DNA from: Streptomyces sp. NBC_01306
GTDB taxonomy: Bacteria > Actinomycetota > Actinomycetes > Streptomycetales > Streptomycetaceae
Length of the DNA: 64,000 nucleotides
NCBI RefSeq assembly: GCF_026340465.1
Contig: NZ_JAPEPC010000001.1
Location: 5,027,001 to 5,091,000, forward strand
Direction: 5' to 3'
The position numbers and the translations under genes are program-made. Below, in pieces: positions 25,681 through 33,640 of this stretch. Within the stretch, counting starts at the first letter, position 1, and each line of letters starts with the position of its first letter. The notes beneath the pieces are model-generated. The model searched no databases. It was given only the letters and a program-made list of their open reading frames with translations, and was not told the DNA's origin.

Positions 25681-27018
25681 TCACGCGTTCCCCCTGTGGT
25701 CGGCGGGCCCGCCCTGTCTCGGGACGAGGACCTCCGCCGTGGCCTGCTGATAGCGGAGCACCGCCTGTTCGGCGACGCGCAGATCGCACGGCGCGCTCCA
25801 CAGCATTCTGCGGGCCGCGTCGTACCGCTCGATCAGCAGGGGATCCTCCGCCATTCCGTGCCGGGCGACCTTCGCCCGGTACGCGTCGAGCCGGCCCCGC
25901 AGCTCCGCGCGGACGGCGAGCGGCGCGGTCACCGCGGACAGCGAGTCGCGGGCGCGCCGCAGTTCGTCATCGGCTTCCCGTTCCAGGGATTCCAGGAGCG
26001 GGGAGAGCCGGTGCCACTGGGCGTGCCTGCGGTACTCGGCGGCGGCCCGCAGCTGCTCCTGGAGCACCGTCGAAGGGCCGCTCACCGCGGGCACCTCGGA
26101 CGCGGCGATCTTCGCCAGCACCTCACCGCGCGCCGATCGGGCCTCGGTGAGTGTGCGGTCCGCGCGCGTCAGTACGTCCCGCAGCCGCAGCAGCCGCTGC
26201 TCGGCGTCCTGGCGGACGGTGAGTACCGCGTCGATCTCGCGGCGGATCTCCTCCAGGGCACGGGCCGCACGGTCGTAGCGCCCGGTGTCGGCCCGTCCGC
26301 CGCCCGGGGCCGAACTGCCCTGTGTGGGAAGCCAGTAGGCCAGCGGGTCGGATATCACCCCGGCACGCAGCGCGGCCAGCTCCTGGGTGATCGACTCCAG
26401 GTCGTCGCCCGCCGGGTGCTCACCGGGGCGTACGCCGACCGAGTGCGCCAGCGAACGGGTGCGCGCCAGCTCCGCCGAGAGCAGGTCGATCCGGGCGGGC
26501 AGCGCGGACCACACCGAGTCCGATGCCACGATCATGTCCAGCGACTGCGCGTACAGCCCGTTCATCCGGGTCACCAGCCCTTCGAGCGAGAAGCGCTCGG
26601 TGAGTCCTGCGGGCCCGGTGAGGGCGGCCGGGAGCTGGGCGGCGGTACTTGCCAGGGTGACGCCCCGGCCGCGCAGCACACCGGTGAGCTCGGCCAGGTC
26701 CTCCTGGCCGGGCCAGCGCCGCCGGGACCGCAGCGTGCGGGCCTCCTCCAGCGCCTTCGCGTACGCGTCGAAGTACGTCCAGAGCACGGTGATCGACTGC
26801 TCGGTGGCGGCCCAGCGGTCCTTGGTGACCCCCGTCAGCTCGGCGCCTTCGAGGAGCCGGCGCCCGGCGTGGTCCTGCAGGGCGAGGAGCGAGGTCTCGA
26901 TGGCCTCGTGCTCCGCGCCGAGCCGCGCCAGCGCACGGTCCACCTCGTCCCGGTCCATCACCGGCCCGGGGGCGCTCCCCGGCCCGCCGGGGCTGGGGGC
27001 GGAACCCGCGACGCCCAT
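25681..27018 (-). CDS. Long coiled-coil protein of the pknG block
   Basis: A 445-aa protein that is almost wholly alpha-helical, with charged heptad-like stretches such as AARALEEIRREIDAVLTV, DAEQRLLRLRDVLTRADRTL and LLESLEREADDELRRARDSL. It has no signal peptide, membrane helix or Cys motif. It may be a scaffold for the kinase, phosphatase and FHA proteins, which is inference from position only. ATG 27018 has GGAGAGG upstream, and a second Met at 26958 (MDRDEVDRAL) is an alternative. Ten bases separate its stop from the pknG start. I do not recognise a family outside actinomycete homologues. Confidence 0.8.
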   Translation of the reverse strand: MGVAGSAPSPGGPGSAPGPVMDRDEVDRALARLGAEHEAIETSLLALQDHAGRRLLEGAELTGVTKDRWAATEQSITVLWTYFDAYAKALEEARTLRSRRRWPGQEDLAELTGVLRGRGVTLASTAAQLPAALTGPAGLTERFSLEGLVTRMNGLYAQSLDMIVASDSVWSALPARIDLLSAELARTRSLAHSVGVRPGEHPAGDDLESITQELAALRAGVISDPLAYWLPTQGSSAPGGGRADTGRYDRAARALEEIRREIDAVLTVRQDAEQRLLRLRDVLTRADRTLTEARSARGEVLAKIAASEVPAVSGPSTVLQEQLRAAAEYRRHAQWHRLSPLLESLEREADDELRRARDSLSAVTAPLAVRAELRGRLDAYRAKVARHGMAEDPLLIERYDAARRMLWSAPCDLRVAEQAVLRYQQATAEVLVPRQGGPADHRGNA

Positions 27019-27241
27019 CGATCACCTCTCCGCTCCGCTGCCCTGTGCCGCGTGTGTCGTGTGCTGCCTGTCGTGTGGTGCCTGTGCCCTGTGGTGCCTG
27101 TGTCGTGTGCTGCTGCCTACAGTGTCAAGTTCTGCCCATGACCGCTCGGTTCTACCGGTACTCGGCCCACCGGTCTCTCTTCACCGGTCTCTCTTCACCG
27201 GTCCCTGTTCACCAGCACTCGGCCCAACGATCCCCCGTCCG
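27019..27241. repeat. glnH / coiled-coil gap with short repeats
   Basis: This 223-bp gap is the largest break within the glnX-FHA run. About 27035-27118 is a degenerate GTGTCGTGTGCTGCCTGT-like repeat. About 27169-27205 has three copies of TCTCTTCACCGG-like sequence. No gene fits. It could hold an extra promoter for the downstream five genes. Confidence 0.5.
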
Positions 27242-28399
27242 CTACCGGTACTTCGGTGCGGGAGGTGCTTTGATTCCCTTCAGATCCGCCGAGAGCCACT
27301 TCCTGTACGCCTTCATCCAGGGGCTTTGGTCGCCGCCCGCGCGGTAGTCGACGAGCACCTGGTTGATCCGGCGCACCAGATCGTCGTTGCCCAGCTTCGT
27401 CGCCACGCCGTAGTACTCGGTGGTGAACGGCTGGCCCTTGAGGTCGACGGCCGGGTCCTGTGCCGCCTGGCCGGCCGCCAGGGCGTTGTCGGTGACCACC
27501 GCGTCGACCAGGCCCAGTTGGAGCTTGACCAGGCAGTCCAGCTGGTTGGGCACGGTCCGCTGCTCGGTCGGTGTGTCGGCGAAGACCGCACCGTACGACT
27601 TGGCCTTCAGGGCGTCGTACGCCGTCGAGCCGGTCGCCGTGCAGACCCGCTTGCCCTGGAGCGACGTGTTGTACCCGCTGATCGTCGACCCCTTGGGCGC
27701 CAGGACCTGCTGGCCGGCCTGGAAGTACGCGGTGGAGAAGGCGACTTGCTTCGCCCGCTCGCAGTTGATCGTCATCGTCCGCACCACGATGTCGACCTTG
27801 CCGTCCTGCAGGGCCTCGACCCGCTCGTTGGTGGGGATGGCGCGGTAGGTGACCTTGTCCTCGCTGCCCAGGATGTTCTTCGCTATGGCCCGGACGAGAG
27901 CGATGTCGAAGCCGTCCAGTCTGCGGGTGGCCGGGTCGCGGTATCCCCAGCGGTAGCTGTTCTGGTCGACACCGACGACGAGGTGGCCGGCCTTCTTGAT
28001 CCGGTCGATGGTGGGGCCGTCGGCGCCGGACGGTGTGAGGCTCGCCTCCGGGTCGGTGCAGGTATCGGCCTTCGCGGGCGAGGCCTGCGCCACTCTCTGG
28101 CCGCCCGGCTGCGCACGGTCGCCGGACCCCGCACCGTTGCCTGAGCCGCTGCCCAGGACGAGCGGGAGCACGGTCGCGGCCGCGGCTGCGGTCAGCGCAC
28201 ATGCCGCGGCCATCGCCGTGACCCCGCCCCAGCCGTGGAGCCTGCCGGTCCTCGGATTCCGCACGCTGCGCCTCCTCTCCTGGCCGTCGCTCTCCTGGCC
28301 GTCGGTCGCCCGGCCGTAATTCTGCTGGCCCCTGCTCACCTGGCCCCTGCTCACCTGGCCCCTGCTCACCTGGCCCCTGCTCACCTGGCCCCTGCTCAC
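27242..28399 (-). CDS. glnH: GlnH-like glutamate/aspartate-binding sensor protein
   Basis: A 385-aa family-3 solute-binding protein. The first 25 residues are five copies of a Ser-Arg-Gly-Gln-Val unit, then a basic region and a hydrophobic segment (about 57-80, AMAAACALTAAAAATVLPLV). This segment anchors or exports the protein. No clear lipobox is seen, unlike many GlnH. The binding domain spans about 120-385: GHLVVGVDQNSYRWGY, GFDIALVRAIAKNILG, RTMTINCERAKQVAFS, TATGSTAYDAL and DAVVTDNALAAG. In mycobacteria GlnH binds Asp/Glu/Asn and signals through GlnX to PknG. No permease or ATPase gene is adjacent, which supports sensing over transport. GTG 28399 overlaps the glnX stop by 4 bp. Confidence 0.87.
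   Translation of the reverse strand: MSRGQVSRGQVSRGQVSRGQVSRGQQNYGRATDGQESDGQERRRSVRNPRTGRLHGWGGVTAMAAACALTAAAAATVLPLVLGSGSGNGAGSGDRAQPGGQRVAQASPAKADTCTDPEASLTPSGADGPTIDRIKKAGHLVVGVDQNSYRWGYRDPATRRLDGFDIALVRAIAKNILGSEDKVTYRAIPTNERVEALQDGKVDIVVRTMTINCERAKQVAFSTAYFQAGQQVLAPKGSTISGYNTSLQGKRVCTATGSTAYDALKAKSYGAVFADTPTEQRTVPNQLDCLVKLQLGLVDAVVTDNALAAGQAAQDPAVDLKGQPFTTEYYGVATKLGNDDLVRRINQVLVDYRAGGDQSPWMKAYRKWLSADLKGIKAPPAPKYR
28325..28399. repeat. Five perfect 15-bp tandem repeats at the glnX-glnH junction
   Basis: The unit CTGGCCCCTGCTCAC repeats five times without change. It encodes the Ser-Arg-Gly-Gln-Val repeats at the N terminus of GlnH, and each copy supplies another in-frame GTG. The last copy runs into the glnX stop codon. 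Confidence 0.95.
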
Positions 28400-29820
28400 C
28401 TGTACTCCGAAAGCCTGCGGCTGATGCCCAGCCCCGCGGCCGCGGCGCCCAGCACGGCCAGCACCGCCGCGCCCACCGGAAGCCCGGCCAGCGCGCCCCG
28501 GCCGTCCGACGCGGCCCGGGTGAACTCCTGCTGCTCATGGCCGAGCGCCTGGTCCAGCGCCGCGTCCACCTGGTCGAAGGACTGGCCGGTCGAGCCCGTC
28601 CTGCCGATGACCTGCGTGAGCGCGTGGTCGTAGTCGCCACTGTCGTCCGTGCGGCGTGCTGCGGCATGACGGGCCTTCCAGGTGGCCACGTCGTCCGTCG
28701 CGGCCTTCACCGGCGCGCTGCCCGCCTTGTCGTTGGCCAGGCTTTTCGCCTTGTCGAGCCCGCTGACCAGGGCGGCCATGTCCTTGGTGTAGTCGGACTC
28801 GTACTGGTCGTGCTTGCCGTCCTTGGTCAGGACGGAACCGCGCGAGACCAGCGTGAGGTTCTCGTTGGAGCGGGCCTTCAGCGAGCTGATGCGCGCGTCG
28901 TTGAGCACCTTCAGCGACTCCTGGCCGTGCGTCCGCGACGTGTCCAGGTCGGCGGCCGCGACCAGGTGTCCGGCCACCAGCCACAGCAGCACCACGACGG
29001 AGGCGGCCGACGCGGCGACCAGGCCGTGGTTGAACACCCGGTTCGTCCGCAGGTAGTTGTGCCGCTGGACATAGATCAGGCCGCCCAGGGCCAGCAGCCC
29101 CACCACCGTGCCGAAGTAGGGCCAGAGAGCGGCCGAGTCGTAGTCGTCGTACAGCCGGCCCGTCTCGGCTTCGTAGAGCTTCTCCGCGGCAGGCAGGAGC
29201 ACCGTGCTCATCTGCTGGTTGGCGTACCGCAAGTAGGCACCACCGAGCGGCAGTCCCTGCCGGTTGTTGGCGCGGGCGCGCTCCACCAGACCGGTGTAGC
29301 GCGGGAGCTGCTCGTTGAGCTGGGCGATCTGGCGCCCCGACTCGGTGGAACTGTCCGTGTGGGAAGCGGCTTTCGCCAGCAGCCGGGACGCCGTCGTGAT
29401 GTCGCTGTCGTACCGCGCGTGCACATCGGCCGGCTCCACGGAGCCCGCCAGGAAGCCGCTCGCCGCCGCGGTGTCCGCGTCCGCCAGCGAGCGGTAGATG
29501 TTCGCCGCGTCGGCGCTGAGCGGCTGGCTGCGGCTGACCACGTCATCGGCGGAGGCCGCCCGGTCGGAGATCTCGAAGGCGGTCACCGCTCCGAAGGCCA
29601 CGACCAGCGCGGCCACCAGCGTCCCCATGATCCACAGCCGGCCCGGCTCGGTGGTCGCGGCGGCCCGCAGCCGGTCCCGGGACCCTGCCCAGGCGCTGCG
29701 CCGCTCGGGCGGCACGGGTGCCTGCGCGGGCGGCGCGGGCACGCGCACGGGTGAAGTGGGCGGAGGCGGCTGCGCGGGCGGTGGACCCTGCACTGTGCCC
29801 CCGCTCGGCGGGTGTACCAC
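28396..29820 (-). CDS. glnX: GlnX-like membrane sensor/relay protein
   Basis: A 474-aa membrane protein. A Pro-rich cytoplasmic N terminus (1-50) leads to TM1 (about 62-82, MGTLVAALVVAFGAVTAFEI), an extracellular helical domain of about 145 residues, then TM2-TM3 (about 231-289), a second helical extracellular domain, and TM4 (about 445-465) before a short basic tail. The layout matches mycobacterial GlnX, which carries the GlnH ligand signal across the membrane to PknG. Two helical outside domains resemble four-helix chemosensor modules. GTG 29820 has GGAGG four to five bases upstream. It is the first gene of the seven-gene block. Confidence 0.82.
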   Translation of the reverse strand: MVHPPSGGTVQGPPPAQPPPPTSPVRVPAPPAQAPVPPERRSAWAGSRDRLRAAATTEPGRLWIMGTLVAALVVAFGAVTAFEISDRAASADDVVSRSQPLSADAANIYRSLADADTAAASGFLAGSVEPADVHARYDSDITTASRLLAKAASHTDSSTESGRQIAQLNEQLPRYTGLVERARANNRQGLPLGGAYLRYANQQMSTVLLPAAEKLYEAETGRLYDDYDSAALWPYFGTVVGLLALGGLIYVQRHNYLRTNRVFNHGLVAASAASVVVLLWLVAGHLVAAADLDTSRTHGQESLKVLNDARISSLKARSNENLTLVSRGSVLTKDGKHDQYESDYTKDMAALVSGLDKAKSLANDKAGSAPVKAATDDVATWKARHAAARRTDDSGDYDHALTQVIGRTGSTGQSFDQVDAALDQALGHEQQEFTRAASDGRGALAGLPVGAAVLAVLGAAAAGLGISRRLSEYR

Positions 29821-30334
29821 TCGACCTCCCCCTGTCTACGTCCAAACGATCGGTCTTCGGACCGGTCTTTCGCGATCGGTCTTCCACGATCCGGCGCGGC
29901 TGTCCTTGGCGCTTCCCACGAACTTCCCCATTCACGAACGCCCTGACTGTTCATGAACTCCGGGGCACGCGAAGACAAGTGCCCGGCCAGCAGTATGGCC
30001 GCAGCGGCCCGGTCCGCACACCCGGATGGGCCGGATCTTGATCGAATCGATCCGTCTCCTGCCCTCCGCCAGGAGCCTCCCAAGCCTTTCCCCGCTGCTG
30101 TCCCGCCTGTCCCGCCTGTGCCGCGCCCGCTCCGCGACGTCCTCACCTTGAATACGCCGCCCGGACCGATTCGGTTCCCGTTCCAGCCCCGCCGCCCGGG
30201 TGTCACCGGCGTGCCGTCCGGGCGGAACGCGCACATCAGGGGCGTACGGAAAGGGGGTTGTGCCCCGCTCCACGCGGATCCCAACCCCTCCGCGCCATCG
30301 GGACACAACCCCCTCCACCCATCGGGCCGCGCCC
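29821..30334. promoter_or_regulatory. Upstream region of the glnX block
   Basis: No gene is seen in 514 bases. TTCACGAAC (29932-29940) and TTCATGAAC (29950-29958) are two similar half-palindromes 18 bp apart, and the second lies in the perfect palindrome GTTCATGAAC. Nearer the gene, CGATCGGTCTT occurs twice (about 29846 and 29873). Further out is GATCGAATCGATC (30040-30052). These are candidate operators of the glnX promoter, but I cannot name the regulator. Confidence 0.4.
30252..30314 (-). terminator. Long inverted repeat after the GlcNAc kinase gene
   Basis: AGGGGGTTGTG (30252-30262) and CACAACCCCCT (30304-30314) are perfect 11-bp arms with a 41-base loop, 21 bp beyond the kinase stop. 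It probably ends the sugar operon, though the large loop is unusual. Confidence 0.45.
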
Positions 30335-31462
30335 TCAGGCGTACTGCTCCCGGATCCGCGCGTAGGACGCCGCCGGGGCCGCGATCCGGTCAAGACCCAG
30401 CAGAGCGGCGCCGAGCACCGGTGAGGCCGACACCACCCGGGGGACGGCTTTCGGCGCACGGTCGGCCAGCAGCTGCCGTATGCGGTCGTCCAACTGCGGG
30501 TGCCGTGCGGCCAGTACGCTCCCGCCCAGCAGCACCGGAGTCTCCTCGTCGAGCAGGCCGAGCCGGCCCAGCGCCACCGCGGCGAGCGAGACGACCTCCT
30601 CCGCCTGCCGCTCGACGACCGAGCGGGCGACCGGGTCACCGGCCGCCGCGGTCGCGAAGAGGACCGGTGCCAGTTCGTGCTTGCGCTCCACCGGGATGCG
30701 GCCGAGGTGCAGCGCTTCGATCACCGCGTACATCGTCGGCAGCCCGAAGTGCGCGGGCACCGTCCGCATCAGCTCGGTGGCCCCGCCGCGCCCGTCCTCG
30801 GCGCGCGCCGCATGGAACAGCGCTTCCTCGGCCAGACCGCCGCCGCCTCCCCAGTCGCCGGAGATGCGGCCGATCGCGGGGAAGCGGGCGGTGCGTCCGT
30901 CGGGTGTCATCCCGACACAGTTGATGCCGGCCCCGCACACGACGGCCACCCCGCGTGGTTCGTCCACGCCCGCGCGCAGGATCGCGAAGGTGTCGTTGCG
31001 CACCTCGACCGCCGGGCCCCAGCCGCGTGCCTGGATGGCGGCGGCCAGGTCCCGTTCCTCGACCGGGAGATCGGCATTGGCCAGACAGGCGGAGACGAAC
31101 GAGGCGTACGGCGGAAGAACAACACCACCAGCCGCACCGCCCTCACGCGCGCCACTGACCCCCATCCCACCAGCCGCACCGCCCTCACCCGCGCCACCGC
31201 TCCCACCAGCTGCGACGCCCCTGCTCCCCCCCGGCACGGCGCAAGCCCCCGCGTGTGCCGCAGCCGCCCCCGCGACCGCCTGCGCCACCGCTGCCTCGAC
31301 CGCGACGGCCAGCACGTCCAGCGCCGCCTCGATCCCCACCAAAGGCGGCTGGAAGCCGCCGGAGCGGCCCCGGCCCAGGACGGTGCCGTCCGCCGCGATG
31401 ACGGCAGCGTCCGTCTTGCTGTTGCCGGCGTCGATCGCCAGCACACTTGCTGTCAGGCCCAC
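30335..31462 (-). CDS. N-acetylglucosamine kinase, BadF/BadG family
   Basis: A 375-aa ASKHA-fold kinase. It shows the phosphate-1 loop AIDAGNSKTDAAVI at the N terminus, GVAVVCGAGINCVGM (phosphate-2 region), RISGDWGGGGGLAEEAL and VLLGGSVLAARHPQLDD. It should phosphorylate an amino sugar or hexose with ATP in the cytoplasm. Residues about 72-115 are a Gly/Ala-rich insertion encoded by a 42-bp repeat, not usual in this family. Start GTG 31462 overlaps the GH4 gene by 10 bp, with GGGAG eight bases upstream, so the two are translationally coupled. The substrate (GlcNAc or glucosamine) is inferred from family. Confidence 0.8.
   Translation of the reverse strand: MGLTASVLAIDAGNSKTDAAVIAADGTVLGRGRSGGFQPPLVGIEAALDVLAVAVEAAVAQAVAGAAAAHAGACAVPGGSRGVAAGGSGGAGEGGAAGGMGVSGAREGGAAGGVVLPPYASFVSACLANADLPVEERDLAAAIQARGWGPAVEVRNDTFAILRAGVDEPRGVAVVCGAGINCVGMTPDGRTARFPAIGRISGDWGGGGGLAEEALFHAARAEDGRGGATELMRTVPAHFGLPTMYAVIEALHLGRIPVERKHELAPVLFATAAAGDPVARSVVERQAEEVVSLAAVALGRLGLLDEETPVLLGGSVLAARHPQLDDRIRQLLADRAPKAVPRVVSASPVLGAALLGLDRIAAPAASYARIREQYA
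31125..31196. repeat. 42-bp spaced repeat inside the kinase gene
   Basis: A 30-bp segment at 31125-31154 recurs at 31167-31196 with one mismatch, an offset of 42 bp (14 codons). It encodes the two Glu-Gly-Gly-Ala-Ala-Gly-Gly stretches of the insertion, so it is a recent in-frame duplication. Confidence 0.8.
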
Positions 31463-32718
31463 GCGAAGTGCTCCCGGTTGTGCGCGATGAGCTTGTCCGT
31501 CAACTCGTCGGCGTACGCGTACTGCCCGATCAGCGGGTGCGCGAGCAGCGCCCGGAACACCCGGTCCCGGCCGCCGCGCAGCGCGGCTTCCAGGGCGAGG
31601 TCCTCGTACGCCGTGACGTTCGCGACCAGACCGGCGTACAGCGGGTCCAGCGCGGGCACGGCCAGCGGTGTCGCGCCACTGCCGTCCACCGTCGCCTGCA
31701 CCTCGATCACGGCGTCGTCGGGGAGGAACGGCAGCGTCCCGTTGTTGTACGTGTTGACCACCTGGTACGTGGATCCTCCCGACCCCAGCAGCGAGGACGC
31801 CAGGTCGACGGCCGCCTCCGAGTAGAAGGCGCCGCCCCGCTTGGCGAGCAGCGCGGGCTTCTCGTCCAGCTTCGGGTCGCCGTACATGGTGAGCAGTTCC
31901 TTCTCCATCGCTGCGACCTCGGCGGCCCGCGACGGCTTGCTGCCCAGCTCCCTGACGACCGCGTCGTGTGCGTAGAAGTAGCGCAGGTAGTACGAGGGCA
32001 CCACCCCGAGCCGGTCCAGGACCGAGCGCGGCAGCCGCAGGTCGTCGGCCATCGCGTCGCCGTGCTCGCCGAGCAGCTTCGGCAGGACGTCCTCGCCGTC
32101 GGGGCCGCCCAGGCGGACACCCAGCTCCCAGGTGAGGTGGTTGAGCCCCACGTGGTTGAGGAACACGTCGGACGGCGCCACATCGAGGTGCGCGGCGAAC
32201 TTCCGCTGGAAGCCGATGGCCACGTTGCAGAGCCCGACGGCCTTGTGCCCGGCCTGGAGCAGCGCCCGGGTGACGATGCCCACCGGGTTGGTGAAGTCGA
32301 TGATCCAGGCATTGGGGTTGGTGCGGCGTACGCGCTCGGCGATGTCCAGCACCACCGGTACCGTGCGCATCGCCTTGGCGAGGCCGCCCGCGCCCGTCGT
32401 CTCCTGCCCGACGCAGCCGCACTCCAGCGGCCAGGTCTCGTCCTGCTGCCGGGCGGCCTGGCCGCCGACGCGCAGCTGGAGCAGGACCGCGTCGGCGTCG
32501 GCGACACCCGCGTCGAGGTCCGACGTCGTCGTGATGACCCCGGGGTGCCCCTGCTTGGCGAAGATCCGCCGGGCGAGACCGCCCACCAGTTCAAGACGGT
32601 CGGCCGCGGGGTCGACGAGCACCAGCTCACTGATCGGCAGCGTGTCCCGCAACCGCGCGAAGCCGTCGATGAGTTCGGGCGTATAGGTGGATCCGCCCCC
32701 CACTACTGCGAGCTTCAT
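31453..32718 (-). CDS. GH4 family glycosidase (6-phospho-beta-glucosidase type)
   Basis: A 421-aa NAD- and metal-dependent glycosidase. The NAD loop is VVGGGSTYTPELIDGF at the N terminus. The metal pair is Cys in LCNVAIGFQRK and His in NHVGLNHLTWELGV, and NPNAWIIDFTNPVGIVT is also typical of GH4. These enzymes split glycosides through a keto intermediate; E. coli ChbF acts on phosphorylated chitobiose this way. With an ABC importer and a sugar kinase in the same operon, I infer a phosphorylated disaccharide, chitobiose- or cellobiose-like, as substrate. Five bases separate it from the upstream permease gene. Confidence 0.88.
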   Translation of the reverse strand: MKLAVVGGGSTYTPELIDGFARLRDTLPISELVLVDPAADRLELVGGLARRIFAKQGHPGVITTTSDLDAGVADADAVLLQLRVGGQAARQQDETWPLECGCVGQETTGAGGLAKAMRTVPVVLDIAERVRRTNPNAWIIDFTNPVGIVTRALLQAGHKAVGLCNVAIGFQRKFAAHLDVAPSDVFLNHVGLNHLTWELGVRLGGPDGEDVLPKLLGEHGDAMADDLRLPRSVLDRLGVVPSYYLRYFYAHDAVVRELGSKPSRAAEVAAMEKELLTMYGDPKLDEKPALLAKRGGAFYSEAAVDLASSLLGSGGSTYQVVNTYNNGTLPFLPDDAVIEVQATVDGSGATPLAVPALDPLYAGLVANVTAYEDLALEAALRGGRDRVFRALLAHPLIGQYAYADELTDKLIAHNREHFAWA

Positions 32719-32723
32719 TTCAG

Positions 32724-33635
32724 CTAACCCTTCACTCCGGTCAGTGTGACGCCCTCGACGAATGCCTTCTGTGCGAAGAAGAAGACGAGGATCACAGGGG
32801 CCATGACCAGGACGGTCGCGGCCATGGTCAGATTCCAGTCGGTATGGTGTGCGCCCTTGAAGGACTCCAGGCCGTAGGAGAGCGTCCAGGCGGCCGAGTT
32901 CTCCGAGGTGTAGATCTGCGGGCCGAAGTAGTCGTTCCAGGCGTAGAAGAACTGGAAGAGCGCGACGGCCGCGATGCCCGGTTTGGCCATCGGGACGATG
33001 ACCTTCAGCAGCGTGCGGAACTCGCCGCAGCCGTCGACCCTGGCCGCGTCGATGTACTCGTTGGGGATGGTCAGCAGGAACTGCCGCAGCAGGAAGATGG
33101 AGAACGCGTCACCGAACGCCATCGGGATGATCAGCGGCCAGAGCGTGCCCGACAGGTCCAGCTGCTTCGCCCAGAACAGGTACATCGGGATGATGACGAC
33201 CTGCGGCGGCAGCATCATCATCGAGATGACGAGCATCAGCGACAGATGCCGGCCGCGGAAGCGGAACTTGGCGAGCGCGTACGCCACGGGCAGCGACGAC
33301 ACCACGGTCAGTACGGTGCCGAGACCCGCGTACAGCAGGGTGTTCCGCCACCAGGACAGGAAGCCCGGAGTGTCGAACACTTTGCGGTAGTTGGACCACT
33401 CGAAGGTGTGCGGCCACAGGTCACGGGTGAGTGCCTGCTGGTCGCTCATCAGCGAGGTGAGGATCACGAAGACGAACGGCAGCACGAAGAAGAGCGCCGC
33501 CGCCACGCCCAGGGCGTGCACGGCGATCCAGTGCAGCAGGGTCTTGCGGCGGGCGGTCCGCAGGGCGGAGTCATCGGCGTCGTCCTCCCGGCCCCGGACC
33601 GGGGGGTTCTCTGCGACCTGGGTGAGCTGTGTCAT
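32724..33635 (-). CDS. Sugar ABC transporter permease, MalG type
   Basis: A 303-aa inner-membrane permease with six helices after a cytoplasmic lead of about 35 residues. The EAA loop is EYIDAARVDGCGEFRTLLKVIVPM, the docking site for the ATPase. It is 5 bp after the partner permease gene. No ATPase gene lies in the operon, so it probably uses the shared MsiK-type ATPase, as other Streptomyces sugar importers do. Confidence 0.92.
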   Translation of the reverse strand: MTQLTQVAENPPVRGREDDADDSALRTARRKTLLHWIAVHALGVAAALFFVLPFVFVILTSLMSDQQALTRDLWPHTFEWSNYRKVFDTPGFLSWWRNTLLYAGLGTVLTVVSSLPVAYALAKFRFRGRHLSLMLVISMMMLPPQVVIIPMYLFWAKQLDLSGTLWPLIIPMAFGDAFSIFLLRQFLLTIPNEYIDAARVDGCGEFRTLLKVIVPMAKPGIAAVALFQFFYAWNDYFGPQIYTSENSAAWTLSYGLESFKGAHHTDWNLTMAATVLVMAPVILVFFFAQKAFVEGVTLTGVKG

Positions 33636-33640
33636 GACGG

